Of a stretch of 64,000 bases of DNA, positions 55,901 through 64,000 are shown piece by piece. Every line of letters starts with the position of its first letter. Position 1 is the first letter of the stretch. Origin of the DNA: Pseudomonadota bacterium (GTDB taxonomy: Bacteria; Myxococcota_A; UBA796; GCA-2862545). The translations under genes and the position numbers were made by a program. A model generated the notes under the pieces. That model was not told the origin of the DNA. It did no database searches and saw nothing but the letters and a program-made list of their open reading frames with translations. The stretch is taken from contig CANJMY010000005.1 of the NCBI GenBank assembly GCA_947475315.1, positions 1 through 64,000 on the forward strand, read 5' to 3'.

Positions 55901-56025
55901 CGTTCCCCAAGGAGTACCCGGTCTACCCGTACGCGCTGACCAACCCGATCTGGGTGGACGTGGACGGGGGCGGGTTCATGCCTGCCGGTCGCCCGGCGTG
56001 GCTGATCCCGGCCGCGTCGGAGTAG
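52975..56025 (+). CDS. large lipoprotein with PHP-type metallohydrolase domain (CehA/McbA-like)
   Basis: A 1016-residue lipoprotein with lipobox LSGC after a 20-residue signal. The first 350 residues are beta-rich and unassigned. Two carboxypeptidase-regulatory-like modules follow, around TGHVFEQGTSEPLSKIDVFV and FTVHDQTGEKLPAKVTLF. The PHP domain has DFHVHS (554-559), ATDHDY (586-591) and GNSDTHG (804-810), the metal ligands of CehA/McbA-like hydrolases. The substrate is unknown. GAGGA is 7 bases before ATG 52975. Proximity to a porin suggests surface work on an imported or exported compound. Confidence 0.85.
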   Translation: MVSIPSRSIASIAVALALSGCDRDVPTGPWARAKVIEQLDDSIGGTKGLARPGDFALENDKFRVNVLSGRTSTGPGLYGGSVVDGDLQWADPALRGGHGLDQFNEMFPTVNMNTPKSGSPPDVFVLKDGKDGGDAVVRVEGPGEPFLSMLSVLWGLVGMPGMWTTTDYTVQPGVPWMKVSTVVTLAGEADIPVVKPVVGDVPPTPISPATGSFDVLGIALSTGVAMGDFWLAGGSVDVFGPGIGFDEDGAVYRKMIAGENTFQQPFEFPFLAAVGDGVSYGIAAADGNLFVPLFTASQTVVIGGGNDGTLPSDKFRFPANTQFSYDRYFFVGDGDVGSIVDQYVEARKVPHGTVTGHVFEQGTSEPLSKIDVFVYKPGDEYPFSQWRTDHRADDGLADGSFGGSLPVGDWELMVHQHGRPTSDRLPIAVREGEESTVQLEALRGGVLTFTVHDQTGEKLPAKVTLFRKDDNTATSNRPDLGDPYIGGQPEWVLFAETGEGEIPLPPGDYYAVASRGLEYEIDRSDDFHIDALQGKHLDLTVDRSIDTSGWVSADFHVHSAPSHDSGVSLPMRVKTMAAEGVEFFAATDHDYISDFAPVIQDLGLENWVQSTPGVETTTIEIGHYLAFPLQKQWLGDVGGAMDWTGKLPEQIIAELRKQGTDAGFDPFVFLAHPRDGLLGGFDQYGFDPFGGAPNADGTPGAMAYSTPLLNSFNPLISDFAPPVSMDGIELFTGKRLDVHRKPTKPEQDGYAADDGTDAFDFMSRTMQEQTDLVNGTYRLSNDLDGNVDDWFTLLNLGYRFTALGNSDTHGTSSIEAGCPRNYVLSETDDPAYLDPQTIADSVRDHHVVASYGPFLRMWINGAEIGSSIESKGKPLQMQIEVQAPSWVAVDRVELYENGTLVQEWAVPDAPSNERFNESFEWTPTKDAWYVAIAMGEKGLDPVFTRVDIPYLPLDEVVISALGGLPAVQSFLSAPIPFPKEYPVYPYALTNPIWVDVDGGGFMPAGRPAWLIPAASE

Positions 56026-56072
56026 GCGCGGGCGGTCGGGCCGGGGCGAACGTCACCCCGGCCTGACCCCGC

Positions 56073-58250
56073 TCACTCGGCCTTGAGCCCCAGGTAGTGC
56101 GCGAGGAAGCCGAACTTGTCGGAGGCCTCTTCGATCTGCATGGACACCGGCGTGCTGGCACCGTGTCCGCCACGCGTCTCGATGCGGATCAGCACCGGCG
56201 CGTCACCGCCCTGCGCGTGCTGCAGGGACGCGGCGAACTTGTAGCTGTGCGCGGGCACCACGCGGTCGTCGTGATCGCCCGTGGTGATGAGGGTGGGGGG
56301 GTAGACCACGCCGGGATGCGTGTTGTGCACCGGCGAGTAGGCGGCGAGCGCCTTGAACATCTCGGGGCTGTCGGCCGACGTGCCGTAGTCAGACGCCCAC
56401 GCCCAGCCGATCGTCCAGGTGTGGTACTTCATCATGTCGAGCACGCCGACGCCGGGCAGCGCCGCGCCGAACAGGTCGGGCCGCTGGGTGAGCACCGCGC
56501 CCGTCAGCAGGCCGCCGTTGCTGCGACCATGGATGCCCAGCTGGGCCTTGGTGGTCCAGCCCTTGGCGATCAGCCACTCGGCCGCGCCGATGAAGTCGTC
56601 GAACACGTTCTGCTTCTCGAACTGGCAGCCGGCGAGGTGCCAGTCGCGGCCGTACTCGCCGCCGCCGCGAAGGTTCGCGACCGCGTACACGCCGCCCTTC
56701 TCCATCCACGCCAGGTTGTCGACGCGGAACGCAGGCGTGATCGGGATGTTGAACCCGCCGTAGCCGTACAGCAGGGTGGGCTGCGGCTTGGTGCGGTCCA
56801 GATCCTTGCGGTAGGTGAGGAACATCGGGATCTCGGTGCCGTCCCGCGAGGGGTAGCGCACCTGGACGGTCTCGAAGTCGTCCGGCGAGAACGGCACCTT
56901 GGGCTGCCACACCACCTTGGTCAGGCCGGTCTGCGTGTCCAGATCGTACACGGTGCCGGGGTGGGTGAAGCTGGTGAAGCTGAAGTAGGCGTCGCGCTCG
57001 TCGCCCTCGCCGCTGAAGCCCTCGGCTGACCCCAGGCCCGGCAGCGCGACCTGCGACAGGCGCTTGCCCGCGCGGTCGAAGATCACGACCTCGCTGTGCG
57101 CGTCGCGCAGGTAGGAGACGACGAAGCGGCCGCCCAGGTACGCGGGCGCCTCGATCGTCGCGTCCGACTCGGCGATCACCGTCTTGAGGCCCGCGGGCTT
57201 CTTGAGATCGATCGAGACCACGCGGCCGCGCGGAGCGTCCTTGTCCGTGTACAGGTACGCGGTGTCCTTCACCACGGTGAGTACGGTGTAGTCGGCGTCG
57301 AAGCCGTCGAGCAGCTTGACCAGCTTGCCGCCTGCGGCGCCGCCCTTGTTCCCGAGCTTGAGCGTCGCGGTGTCGAAGTAGTAGATGCGGGCCTTGTGCT
57401 CGGTGCCCTGGCTCACCGACAGGAACACGCGCTTGCCGTCTTCGGTGACCGACGCGCCAAAGCCCCACTCGGGCTGGGTCGGGTCCTCGTAGATCAGGAC
57501 GTCGTCGGACTGCGGCGTGTTCACGCGGTGGAAGTAGACCTTGTTGTAGGCCAGCGTCTCCTCGAACGCGCCGCTCGCGGGCTCGGGGAAGCGTCCGTAG
57601 AAGAAGCCGCTGCCGTCGGGCAGCCAGCTGGCCCCGGAGAACTTCACCCACTTCAGCTCGTCGGGCAGATCCTGACCGGTCGTCACGTCGCGCACCCGCC
57701 ACACACGCCAGTCCGATCCGCCGTCCGAGACGCTGTACGCGAGGTAGCGGCCGTCCTCGCTCGGCGACCACTCGGCGAGCGAGGTGGTGCCGTCAGAGGA
57801 CAGCGCCTTGCTGTCGATGAGCACGGTGGCGGCACCGGTCGGGCCATCCTGCACGAGCAGCTGCGGCTGATCCATGGTGCCGTCGTTGAACGTGTAGAAC
57901 CAGCGTGTCCCGGCCACCACCGGCGATCCCCAGCGGGCGAAGGCCCACAGCTCGGTCATGCGCTTCTGGAAGGCGGCGCGCTCCGGCATCGGGTCGATCA
58001 CGGAGCGGGTGTACTTGTTCTCCGCCGTGACCCAAGAGGTGGTCTCTTCGCTGTCGAGGTCCTCAAGCCACGCGTAGGGGTCGGGGACGGTCAAGCCGGA
58101 CGCGGTGTAGGTGGTGTCGGCGCGGCGGGCGGGCGGAGACATGGGGCCCCTCGGAGGCGGGGCGGTGAGCCCGGTGGTGGGGGCGGCCAGGGGAGGCGAC
58201 GCTTTGGCGCACCCGACGGCGAGCAGGACGGGGAACCACAGGCGACGCAT
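56073..58250 (-). CDS. prolyl oligopeptidase (S9A), lipoprotein
   Basis: A 725-residue enzyme with lipobox AVGC (Cys14), then a Pro-rich linker. PYAWLEDLDSEETTSWVTAE begins the S9A core. A beta-propeller follows, and the hydrolase domain has nucleophile Ser577 in GRSNGG, the acid in GDHDDRVVP and His in RGGHGAS. Known role: cleavage of peptides of up to about 30 residues after proline. ATG 58250 has GGAGG just upstream. It is convergent with the PHP-lipoprotein gene. Confidence 0.94.
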   Translation of the reverse strand: MRRLWFPVLLAVGCAKASPPLAAPTTGLTAPPPRGPMSPPARRADTTYTASGLTVPDPYAWLEDLDSEETTSWVTAENKYTRSVIDPMPERAAFQKRMTELWAFARWGSPVVAGTRWFYTFNDGTMDQPQLLVQDGPTGAATVLIDSKALSSDGTTSLAEWSPSEDGRYLAYSVSDGGSDWRVWRVRDVTTGQDLPDELKWVKFSGASWLPDGSGFFYGRFPEPASGAFEETLAYNKVYFHRVNTPQSDDVLIYEDPTQPEWGFGASVTEDGKRVFLSVSQGTEHKARIYYFDTATLKLGNKGGAAGGKLVKLLDGFDADYTVLTVVKDTAYLYTDKDAPRGRVVSIDLKKPAGLKTVIAESDATIEAPAYLGGRFVVSYLRDAHSEVVIFDRAGKRLSQVALPGLGSAEGFSGEGDERDAYFSFTSFTHPGTVYDLDTQTGLTKVVWQPKVPFSPDDFETVQVRYPSRDGTEIPMFLTYRKDLDRTKPQPTLLYGYGGFNIPITPAFRVDNLAWMEKGGVYAVANLRGGGEYGRDWHLAGCQFEKQNVFDDFIGAAEWLIAKGWTTKAQLGIHGRSNGGLLTGAVLTQRPDLFGAALPGVGVLDMMKYHTWTIGWAWASDYGTSADSPEMFKALAAYSPVHNTHPGVVYPPTLITTGDHDDRVVPAHSYKFAASLQHAQGGDAPVLIRIETRGGHGASTPVSMQIEEASDKFGFLAHYLGLKAE

Positions 58251-58444
58251 CGGACCTCCGAGCTGGCGACGATAACCGAGCGCGGACGCGGGTCCGAACA
58301 CGCTCGCGTCGGAATCGGTCGTGCGGCGCTTGGCTGGCCTGCGCCTAGCGGGCGCGTGGGGCAGCGGACACGAGTTGTCGCTCCCGCTGCAACCCAAGAA
58401 CACCGCTGCGATCGGTGGATATTGGGGGCGCGGAGGCTCACCCG

Positions 58445-59107
58445 ATGTTTGCGTCCCCTGAACCGTCCGGCGTCCGTCGCGGCACGCTATGGCTCGCCGC
58501 GCTCGTGGTCCCCATGGTGGCCGCCGCCACCCTCGTCAGCGCCTACGGCGCGTCCCCAAAGCCCCCTGAGGTTCCCATGACCAGCCCCACCACCAAGTCC
58601 GGCTGCGCCATCGACGGCACTTCGCCCTGCGGCCTGCCCTCCAACGTCGTGATCGACATGAGCCACGCTGCGGTCCAGCGCACCGACGCCGAGTGGCGCT
58701 CGCTGCTCACCCCCATCCAGTTCCGGGTCGCGCGCGAGCAGGGGACGGAGCCGCCGTTCAACAACACCTACTGGGATCACCACGAGGACGGCGTGTACTT
58801 CTCGGTGGGCAGCGACACGCCGCTGTTCGACAGCCGCGACAAGTTCGAGAGCGGCACCGGCTGGCCGAGCTTCACCCAGCCCATCGATCCGGCCTTTGTC
58901 GGAGAGACGCGCGACGTGAGCTACGGCATGATCCGGGTCGAGGTCCACAGCAACGTCGACGGCGACCACCTGGGCCATGTCTTCGACGACGGCCCGCGCC
59001 CCACGGGCAAGCGCTACTGCATCAACTCGGCCTCGCTCAAGTTCATGCCCCGCGCCGAGTACGACAAGTGGGTGGCGGCCCACACGCCGTCGGCGACCAA
59101 GCCCTGA
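58445..59107 (+). CDS. msrB: peptide methionine-(R)-sulfoxide reductase, membrane-anchored
   Basis: A 220-residue MsrB that repairs methionine-R-sulfoxide. A hydrophobic N-terminal segment ([20 protein letters not shown]) suggests an anchor or signal, so it acts outside the cytoplasm. The core has [22 protein letters not shown] and catalytic Cys192 in [11 protein letters not shown]. The two CxxC zinc motifs found in many MsrB proteins are absent. Two extra Cys near the N-terminus (SGCAID, SPCGLP) could resolve the disulfide. GGAGG is 8 bases before ATG 58445. Confidence 0.92.
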   Translation: MFASPEPSGVRRGTLWLAALVVPMVAAATLVSAYGASPKPPEVPMTSPTTKSGCAIDGTSPCGLPSNVVIDMSHAAVQRTDAEWRSLLTPIQFRVAREQGTEPPFNNTYWDHHEDGVYFSVGSDTPLFDSRDKFESGTGWPSFTQPIDPAFVGETRDVSYGMIRVEVHSNVDGDHLGHVFDDGPRPTGKRYCINSASLKFMPRAEYDKWVAAHTPSATKP

Positions 59108-59184
59108 TCACCGGCCACTTCGGGGCCTCCCGAGGCGGTCAGGGGCCGTGGTTCAGGTTAGGAGGGTAGATCCCTGGAGTCTGT

Positions 59185-60069
59185 GTGCGCACGGTCCTCA
59201 TCCTGTGCCTGCCCGCCGCCGCATGCGCGCCGGTGTTCGAGCTCGACACAGAGCCCGCCTGTCCGCGCGACATCCAGGAGCTGGACGGCGGCCTCACGTA
59301 CCACCTGAGCCAAGGCGCAGACGGCTCTGGCGCGTTCGACTACGACGCCAGCCGTCCGCTGGAGGCGCACGTCAAGGGCAGCTACGACCTGGCCTCGGGC
59401 GCCTTCAATTGGGTGCGCACCTTCACCGACGGCTACTGGATCACCGAGGAGAAGGTCGTCGACGGCGCAGGCACCGCCTACACCGACGGCGATCTGGACA
59501 TCGCGTACACGCGCCAACTCACCGACACCTCCGGTCCGCAGCCCGCTGAGAAGGTCCGCGAGGTCCGGCTCGCCTGCGCGGTGGAGCGCGACTGGTCGAG
59601 CGTAGACGGTGCGCCGGCTCGCTCCGAGCGCGGCAGCTTCGACGACGCTGGCTACGCCTACACGCTCACGCGCGAGAAGCAGGGCTCGCTGATTGAGACC
59701 CAAGGCACCCTGGACCGCGCGTTCACCCGCACGGAATCCGAGTCCTGGCGCATCGGCGACGTGCAGGACGAGCGTGAGACCGTGACCACCCCGGACGGCA
59801 AGGCGGTGACCACCTACGATCGCCTCGACGCCGAGTCGCACGAGTACGGAACGCAGAAGCAGCGCGCGGATGGCGTGCGCACCTACGACTTCACGCTCGA
59901 CACGGTGACGCTGTCCGGCGAGTGGTTCTACACCAAGGACCTCAAGGGCAACGGCGACGGTGACGTGCAGTTCACGCCGCTGCACGGAGACCCGTACACC
60001 TGTGATGTCGTCTTGAAGAAGGGCGCCTGCACCGTGCAGTGCGCTGGCCAAGCCGACGAGGGCTGCTGA
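59185..60069 (+). CDS. lipoprotein of unknown function
   Basis: A 294-residue lipoprotein with lipobox AAAC (Cys14). The mature part is rich in Thr, Asp and Tyr, with strand-like repeats such as GSYDLASGAFNWVRTF and GSFDDAGYAYTL. Cysteines near the end (YTCDVV, GACTVQC) may pair. The start is GTG 59185. Its stop shares a base with the yicC start (TGATG). No family is recognised. Confidence 0.75.
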   Translation: MRTVLILCLPAAACAPVFELDTEPACPRDIQELDGGLTYHLSQGADGSGAFDYDASRPLEAHVKGSYDLASGAFNWVRTFTDGYWITEEKVVDGAGTAYTDGDLDIAYTRQLTDTSGPQPAEKVREVRLACAVERDWSSVDGAPARSERGSFDDAGYAYTLTREKQGSLIETQGTLDRAFTRTESESWRIGDVQDERETVTTPDGKAVTTYDRLDAESHEYGTQKQRADGVRTYDFTLDTVTLSGEWFYTKDLKGNGDGDVQFTPLHGDPYTCDVVLKKGACTVQCAGQADEGC

Positions 60070-60950
60070 TGGGCGCCGTCCGATCCATGACCGGCTACGG
60101 CCGCGGCGAGGCCCGCGCCGGGCGTGTCGGCGTCACGGTCGAGGTGAAGACGGTGAACCACCGCTTCCTCGACCTGTCGATCAAGCTCCCGCGCGAGTCG
60201 GGCAGCTTGGAGGCGATGGTTCAGCGCAAGGTCCGCGAGGCGATCACGCGCGGGCGTGTGGAGCTGACCGTGCGGCGCGAGGTGGACGGCGGCGCGACCG
60301 AGGTCATCGCCGACGCCGCCCTGTTCAACACCATCCTCGCCGCGGTGGAGGGGCTGCTCGGCCCGCACGTGCCCGAGGCCCGCACGCTGGCCCTGACGCA
60401 CGCGCTGGCCCAGCCGGGCGTGCTGTCGACGCGCGCAGCAGACGTCGGCGAGGGGGACGACGAGGCCGCGCTGCGGAGCGCGCTGACCACGGCCCTGCAC
60501 GCCCTGACCGTGATGCGGGAGGTCGAGGGGCAGGCGCTGCTCGACGATCTGAACGCCAACCTCGACACGATCGAGCGGCACGTCGCCGCCATCCGTGAGG
60601 TCGTCGGCGACCTGCGCGAGCGCGCCATGCGCCGGATCTCCGACCGCGTGCGGGCGCTGGTCGGCGACGCCGTGGACCCGGCGCGCATCGCCCAAGAGGC
60701 CGCGCTGCTCGCCGAGAAGGCCGACGTGGCGGAGGAGCTGACCCGGCTGGCCAGCCACACGTCGCAGCTCCGTACCATGCTGGGCCAGGGCGAGGCGGTC
60801 GGCCGCCGCGTCGAGTTCCTGCTTCAAGAGATGGGTCGGGAGACCAACACCATCGGCAGCAAGACCGTGGACGCCGCCGTGTCCCGTGACGTCGTCGAGA
60901 TCAAGGCCCTGCTCGAGCGCCTGCGCGAGCAGGCGGCCAACGTGGAGTGA
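60069..60950 (+). CDS. yicC: YicC/YloC family endoribonuclease
   Basis: A 293-residue protein beginning MGAVRSMTGYGRGEA, the family signature, with VEVKTVNHRFLDLSIKLP and a DUF1732 end (VEFLLQEMGRETNTIGSK). E. coli YicC is an RNase acting on small RNAs. The order yicC-gmk-rel here matches many bacteria. ATG 60069 overlaps the lipoprotein stop. Confidence 0.94.
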   Translation: MGAVRSMTGYGRGEARAGRVGVTVEVKTVNHRFLDLSIKLPRESGSLEAMVQRKVREAITRGRVELTVRREVDGGATEVIADAALFNTILAAVEGLLGPHVPEARTLALTHALAQPGVLSTRAADVGEGDDEAALRSALTTALHALTVMREVEGQALLDDLNANLDTIERHVAAIREVVGDLRERAMRRISDRVRALVGDAVDPARIAQEAALLAEKADVAEELTRLASHTSQLRTMLGQGEAVGRRVEFLLQEMGRETNTIGSKTVDAAVSRDVVEIKALLERLREQAANVE

Positions 60951-60952
60951 GC

Positions 60953-61597
60953 ATGCTGCATCTGCGAGCTGCCGAGCGCGGCGTGCTGTTCGTCGTCTCT
61001 GGGCCTTCGGGCGCCGGCAAGAGCACCCTGATCGAGCACCTGCGCGCCCAGATCCCGGACCTGGCGTTCAGCGTGTCGGCGACCACCCGCCCACCGCGGC
61101 CGGGCGACGTGGAGGGCAAGACCTACCACTTCCTCACCGACGATCAGTTCCAGTCGATGATCGCGTCGGGCGCGCTCTACGAGTACGCCAGCGTCTACGG
61201 TCGTTGGTACGGCACGCCGCGCGCCGGCGTGGACGCCATGCTCGCGGCCGGTCGCTCGGTCGTCCTCGACATCGACACGCAGGGGTCGCAGCAGGTCCGC
61301 GCGATCACCCAGGACGCCGTCCACGTGTTCATCCTCCCCCCGGACGTCGCGACGCTCGCCATGCGCCTGGAGCGCCGCGGCACCGACGCGCCGGAGGTGG
61401 TCGCGCGCCGCCTCGCCGACGCCGGGGAGCAGATCCGCGGCGCCACCACCTACGACTACCTGATCGTCAACGACGACCTGCAGTGCGCCAAGAACGAGAT
61501 CGAGGCCATCTTTGTGGCCGAGACCGCCCGCCTGTCCAGGCGCGCCAACGCGTTGCAGCGGGTCATCTCCGACCTGGACCATCTCCCCAGGCCCTGA
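60953..61597 (+). CDS. gmk: guanylate kinase
   Basis: A 214-residue enzyme that phosphorylates GMP to GDP. The P-loop GPSGAGKST is at 17-25, followed by SATTRPPRPGDVEGKTYHFL and VYGRWYGTP for GMP binding, and VLDIDTQGSQQV. ATG 60953 lies five bases after GGAG; a GTG at 60947 inside the yicC stop is a possible alternative. It is followed by rel, with no rpoZ between. Confidence 0.96.
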   Translation: MLHLRAAERGVLFVVSGPSGAGKSTLIEHLRAQIPDLAFSVSATTRPPRPGDVEGKTYHFLTDDQFQSMIASGALYEYASVYGRWYGTPRAGVDAMLAAGRSVVLDIDTQGSQQVRAITQDAVHVFILPPDVATLAMRLERRGTDAPEVVARRLADAGEQIRGATTYDYLIVNDDLQCAKNEIEAIFVAETARLSRRANALQRVISDLDHLPRP

Positions 61598-61634
61598 TCC
61601 TTGTGCGATAAAGAACTCCCTGAGGCCCCCACGG

Positions 61635-63794
61635 ATGTCGACCAGCATCTCCGACATCGTCGAGCGCATCGCCACTTACTCGCCAGACGCGGACGTCTCG
61701 GCGGTCATGCAGGCGTACCTGATCGCGGCCAACGCGCACCAGGGGCAGTACCGCAACTCCGGTGAGCCGTACCTGTCCCACCCGCTGGAGGTCGCGCGCA
61801 TCCTCGCCGACATGCGCATGGACGTGGACACCATCGCCACGGCGTTGCTGCACGACGCGCTGGAAGACAGCCCGATCACCAAGGCCGAGATGACCGCCCA
61901 GGTTGGGCCGGTGATCGCGGAGCTGGTCGATGGCGTCACCAAGATCGGCAAGCTCAAGTTCCGCAGCAAGGAAGAGCTCCACGCCGAGAACTTCCGCAAG
62001 ATGATGATGGCGATGAGCCGTGATCTGCGGGTCATCCTGGTCAAGCTGGCCGACCGCCTGCACAACATGCGCACGCTCGACGGCCACAAGCAGGAGAAGC
62101 AGGAGAAGATCGCGCGCGAGACGCTGGAGGTCTACGCCCCGATCGCCAACCGGCTCGGCCTGATCTCCATCAAGGCCGAGCTGGAGGACCTCTGCCTGAG
62201 CGTGCTCGACCCCGAGGCGCACGCGGCCATCGTGACCTTCCTGGAGAGCACGTCGGAGGATCGCAACGCGTACATCGCGCGCGTGGTGAAGGAGCTTGCC
62301 GCCGATCTCGCCTCGCGCGGGATCATGGGGACGGTGAGCGGTCGGGCCAAGGCCACCTACAGCATCTACTCGAAGATGAAGTCCAACGGCCTGGACGCCA
62401 ACGCGGTGCAGGACCTGCTGGCCTTCCGCCTGATCGTGCCCGATGAGGTCGCCTGCTACACCATGTTGGGCTTCGTGCACTCGAAGTACCCGCCGGTGCC
62501 CGGCCGAATCAAGGACTACATCGCGCGGCCCAAGACCAACGGGTACCGCTCGCTCCACACCACGGTGGTGGGCCCGGAGAACAAGCGCGTCGAGATCCAG
62601 ATCCGCACGGCCGAGATGCACCGCATCGCCGAGGAGGGCATCGCCGCGCACTGGCGCTACAAGGAGGGCCACCTCGCGCTGGCGCCGAGCGACGTCGTCG
62701 AGATCGCGCGCATCCGTGAGGCGTTCGAGGGCGCGCACGACTCGGGCGACGCCAGCGACTTCATGGAGTCGGTGAAGGTCTCGTTCTACGCGGACGAGGT
62801 GTTTGTCTTCACGCCCACCGGCGAGGTGAAGAAGTTCCCGCTCGGCGCCACGCCGCTGGACTTCGCGTACGCCGTCCACTCCGACGTCGGCGCGCACTGC
62901 ACCGGCGCCAAGGTCAACGGCAAGATGGTGCCGCTCGACTACCGGATGCAGTCGGGCGACGCGCTCGAGATCCTGACGCACCCGAGCCAGCGCCCGCGCC
63001 GTGACTGGCTGGAGATCGCGCACACCGCGCGCGCCATCCAGAAGATCCGCCGCTTCCTCCACCAAGAGGAGGAGCAGTCCGCGCTCCGCATGGGCAAGGA
63101 GATATTGGAGGCCGAGCTTCAGCGCGTCGGCTGGACCTGGGACAAGGCCAGCGCCACCGACGAGTACGACGCCTACCTCAAGCGCCGCGGCATCAAGAAC
63201 GTCGAGAGCCTGTTCGGCGAGCTCGCGCATGGCCACCAGAGCCCCGGCGACGTCGCGCGCGGCATCCTTCCCGAGGCCGTCTGGTACAGCAAGAACGAGG
63301 AGAGCCGTCGCAACCGCATCACCGGCCTGCTCCAGCGCTTCGTCCGCAAGAGCCGCAGCCCCGTACTCATCACCGGAGAGGACGGCCTGCTCGTCAGCTA
63401 CGCCGGCTGCTGCAACCCGCTCCCCGGCGAGGACGTCGTCGGCTTCATCACGCGCGGGCGCGGCATCACCGTACACCGCGCCGACTGTGAGCAGCTGCTC
63501 AAGCTCGAAGAGGACCGTCGCGTCCCGGTCGAGTGGGACCTCACGTCGTCGACCCGTCACAGCCACTCGCTCACCATCTCGTGCGAGGACCGCCCCGGCA
63601 TCCTCGCCGCGATCACCAAGGTCTGCGAAGTGCAGAAGGTCAACATCGAGCGCGCTGAGGCCCGGTCGGGGCCGGGCACCGGCGGCACCGTCATCCTCCA
63701 GGTCGCGGTGAAGGACCTGTCCGAGCTGACCAAGGTCATCCGCAACCTCGAGAAGATCCCCGAGGTCACTCACGTTTCCCGCGGCACCCGCTAG
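61635..63794 (+). CDS. rel: bifunctional (p)ppGpp synthetase/hydrolase
   Basis: A 719-residue Rel/SpoT protein that makes and breaks the stringent-response alarmone. The HD hydrolase has YLSHPLE and LLHDALEDS (His73-Asp74, Glu77-Asp78), which is intact. The synthetase has RIKDYIARPK (291-300); the RxKD form marks bifunctional enzymes. TGS (VFVFTPTGEVKKFPLG) and helical domains follow. Then come a CC motif (AGCCNPLPGEDVVGFI) and an ACT domain (SCEDRPGILAAITKVCE). ATG 61635 starts it. It ends the yicC-gmk-rel run. Confidence 0.96.
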   Translation: MSTSISDIVERIATYSPDADVSAVMQAYLIAANAHQGQYRNSGEPYLSHPLEVARILADMRMDVDTIATALLHDALEDSPITKAEMTAQVGPVIAELVDGVTKIGKLKFRSKEELHAENFRKMMMAMSRDLRVILVKLADRLHNMRTLDGHKQEKQEKIARETLEVYAPIANRLGLISIKAELEDLCLSVLDPEAHAAIVTFLESTSEDRNAYIARVVKELAADLASRGIMGTVSGRAKATYSIYSKMKSNGLDANAVQDLLAFRLIVPDEVACYTMLGFVHSKYPPVPGRIKDYIARPKTNGYRSLHTTVVGPENKRVEIQIRTAEMHRIAEEGIAAHWRYKEGHLALAPSDVVEIARIREAFEGAHDSGDASDFMESVKVSFYADEVFVFTPTGEVKKFPLGATPLDFAYAVHSDVGAHCTGAKVNGKMVPLDYRMQSGDALEILTHPSQRPRRDWLEIAHTARAIQKIRRFLHQEEEQSALRMGKEILEAELQRVGWTWDKASATDEYDAYLKRRGIKNVESLFGELAHGHQSPGDVARGILPEAVWYSKNEESRRNRITGLLQRFVRKSRSPVLITGEDGLLVSYAGCCNPLPGEDVVGFITRGRGITVHRADCEQLLKLEEDRRVPVEWDLTSSTRHSHSLTISCEDRPGILAAITKVCEVQKVNIERAEARSGPGTGGTVILQVAVKDLSELTKVIRNLEKIPEVTHVSRGTR

Positions 63795-63803
63795 GAGCCC
63801 CTC

Positions 63804-64000
63804 ATGCGCCTCTCCCTGATCTCCTTGGCCGCGCTCGCGGTCGCGTGCGGTAACCCGGACAAGTTCGCGGACGACACGGACGCGGTGTGCGGCGGCAACC
63901 CGCCCACGTTCACCACGGTGGACTTCGCCGATCTGGGCACGGCGACGATCGGCGGATCGGACAAGCGCGTCATGCAGATCAGCGTGGAGGCCACGGACCC
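63804..64000 (+). CDS. lipoprotein, 3' end outside window
   Basis: Sixty-five residues are present. A signal with lipobox AVAC (MRLSLISLAALAVAC) is followed by a short polar stretch and a beta-like segment (TFTTVDFADLGTATIGG). AGGAG lies 6 bases before ATG 63804 and 10 bases after the rel stop. The frame is open to the window end, so length and function cannot be judged. Confidence 0.75.
   Translation, partial: MRLSLISLAALAVACGNPDKFADDTDAVCGGNPPTFTTVDFADLGTATIGGSDKRVMQISVEATD

Noticed and set aside
61563-63773. A 736-codon minus-strand open frame opposite rel
   Set aside because: A composition shadow; no family motif.

Overview
The window is a high-GC bacterial chromosome segment of densely packed genes, with no phage, insertion sequence or CRISPR array. 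Two Pkn-type Ser/Thr kinases with a membrane helix, many small lipoproteins, an FHA-GAF sigma-54 activator, two S9 peptidases and frequent 4-bp ATGA/GTGA gene overlaps suggest Myxococcota or a related former deltaproteobacterial lineage. No marker here fixes the genus, so this is an inference from gene content.

Layout. 1-6.2 kb: end of a lytic transglycosylase, a truncated globin, dnaE, a secreted protein and lipB. 6.15-9.0 kb: tRNA-Val, infC-rpmI-rplT, a small secreted protein, a MerR-type regulator and tRNA-Pro. The two tRNA genes have matching promoters and strong terminators. pheS and pheT, common after rplT, are absent. 9-12.6 kb: S9 peptidase, secreted protein, LysR regulator. 12.6-17.5 kb (minus): esterase, an Rsm22-like methyltransferase, an unusual MiaB/RimO-like radical SAM protein and a lipoprotein hydrolase. 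17.6-23.4 kb: SUV3-like helicase, ppk, surE, apt, then 14 tandem CTGCAC hexamers. 23.6-29 kb: S1/P1 nuclease, a TANGO2-family protein, coaE coupled to a sigma-54 activator, and a secreted repeat protein. 29-35 kb: a putative two-HTH protein, a kinase-lipoprotein-lipoprotein operon and an AMACR-type enzyme.

35-40.6 kb: a group 2 sigma factor, an ExbB-ExbD-FtsB-like run with small membrane proteins, an N-formylglutamate amidohydrolase-like enzyme and a PfkB kinase. 40.6-45.9 kb: trxB, a secreted protein, a rhomboid protease, phosphatidylcholine synthase and queG. 45.9-51.5 kb: a compact six-gene run holding a TPR-like membrane protein, a DEDDh exonuclease with a WYL-like tail, a GT4 glycosyltransferase, an Alg14/Alg13-like pair and a Ser/Thr kinase. 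51.6-59.1 kb: an OprP-like porin, a large PHP-domain lipoprotein, a prolyl oligopeptidase and an anchored MsrB. 59.2-64 kb: a lipoprotein, yicC, gmk and a bifunctional Rel, without rpoZ, then a lipoprotein cut by the window end.

The likeliest unusual biology is the Rsm22-like/MTTase-like Fe-S pair, the exonuclease-WYL fusion with its glycosyltransferase-kinase operon, and the coupling of coaE to a sigma-54 activator. All functions are read from sequence alone; no database search was run. No gene-free stretch exceeds 300 bases; the longest (35906-36201) is described as a feature.
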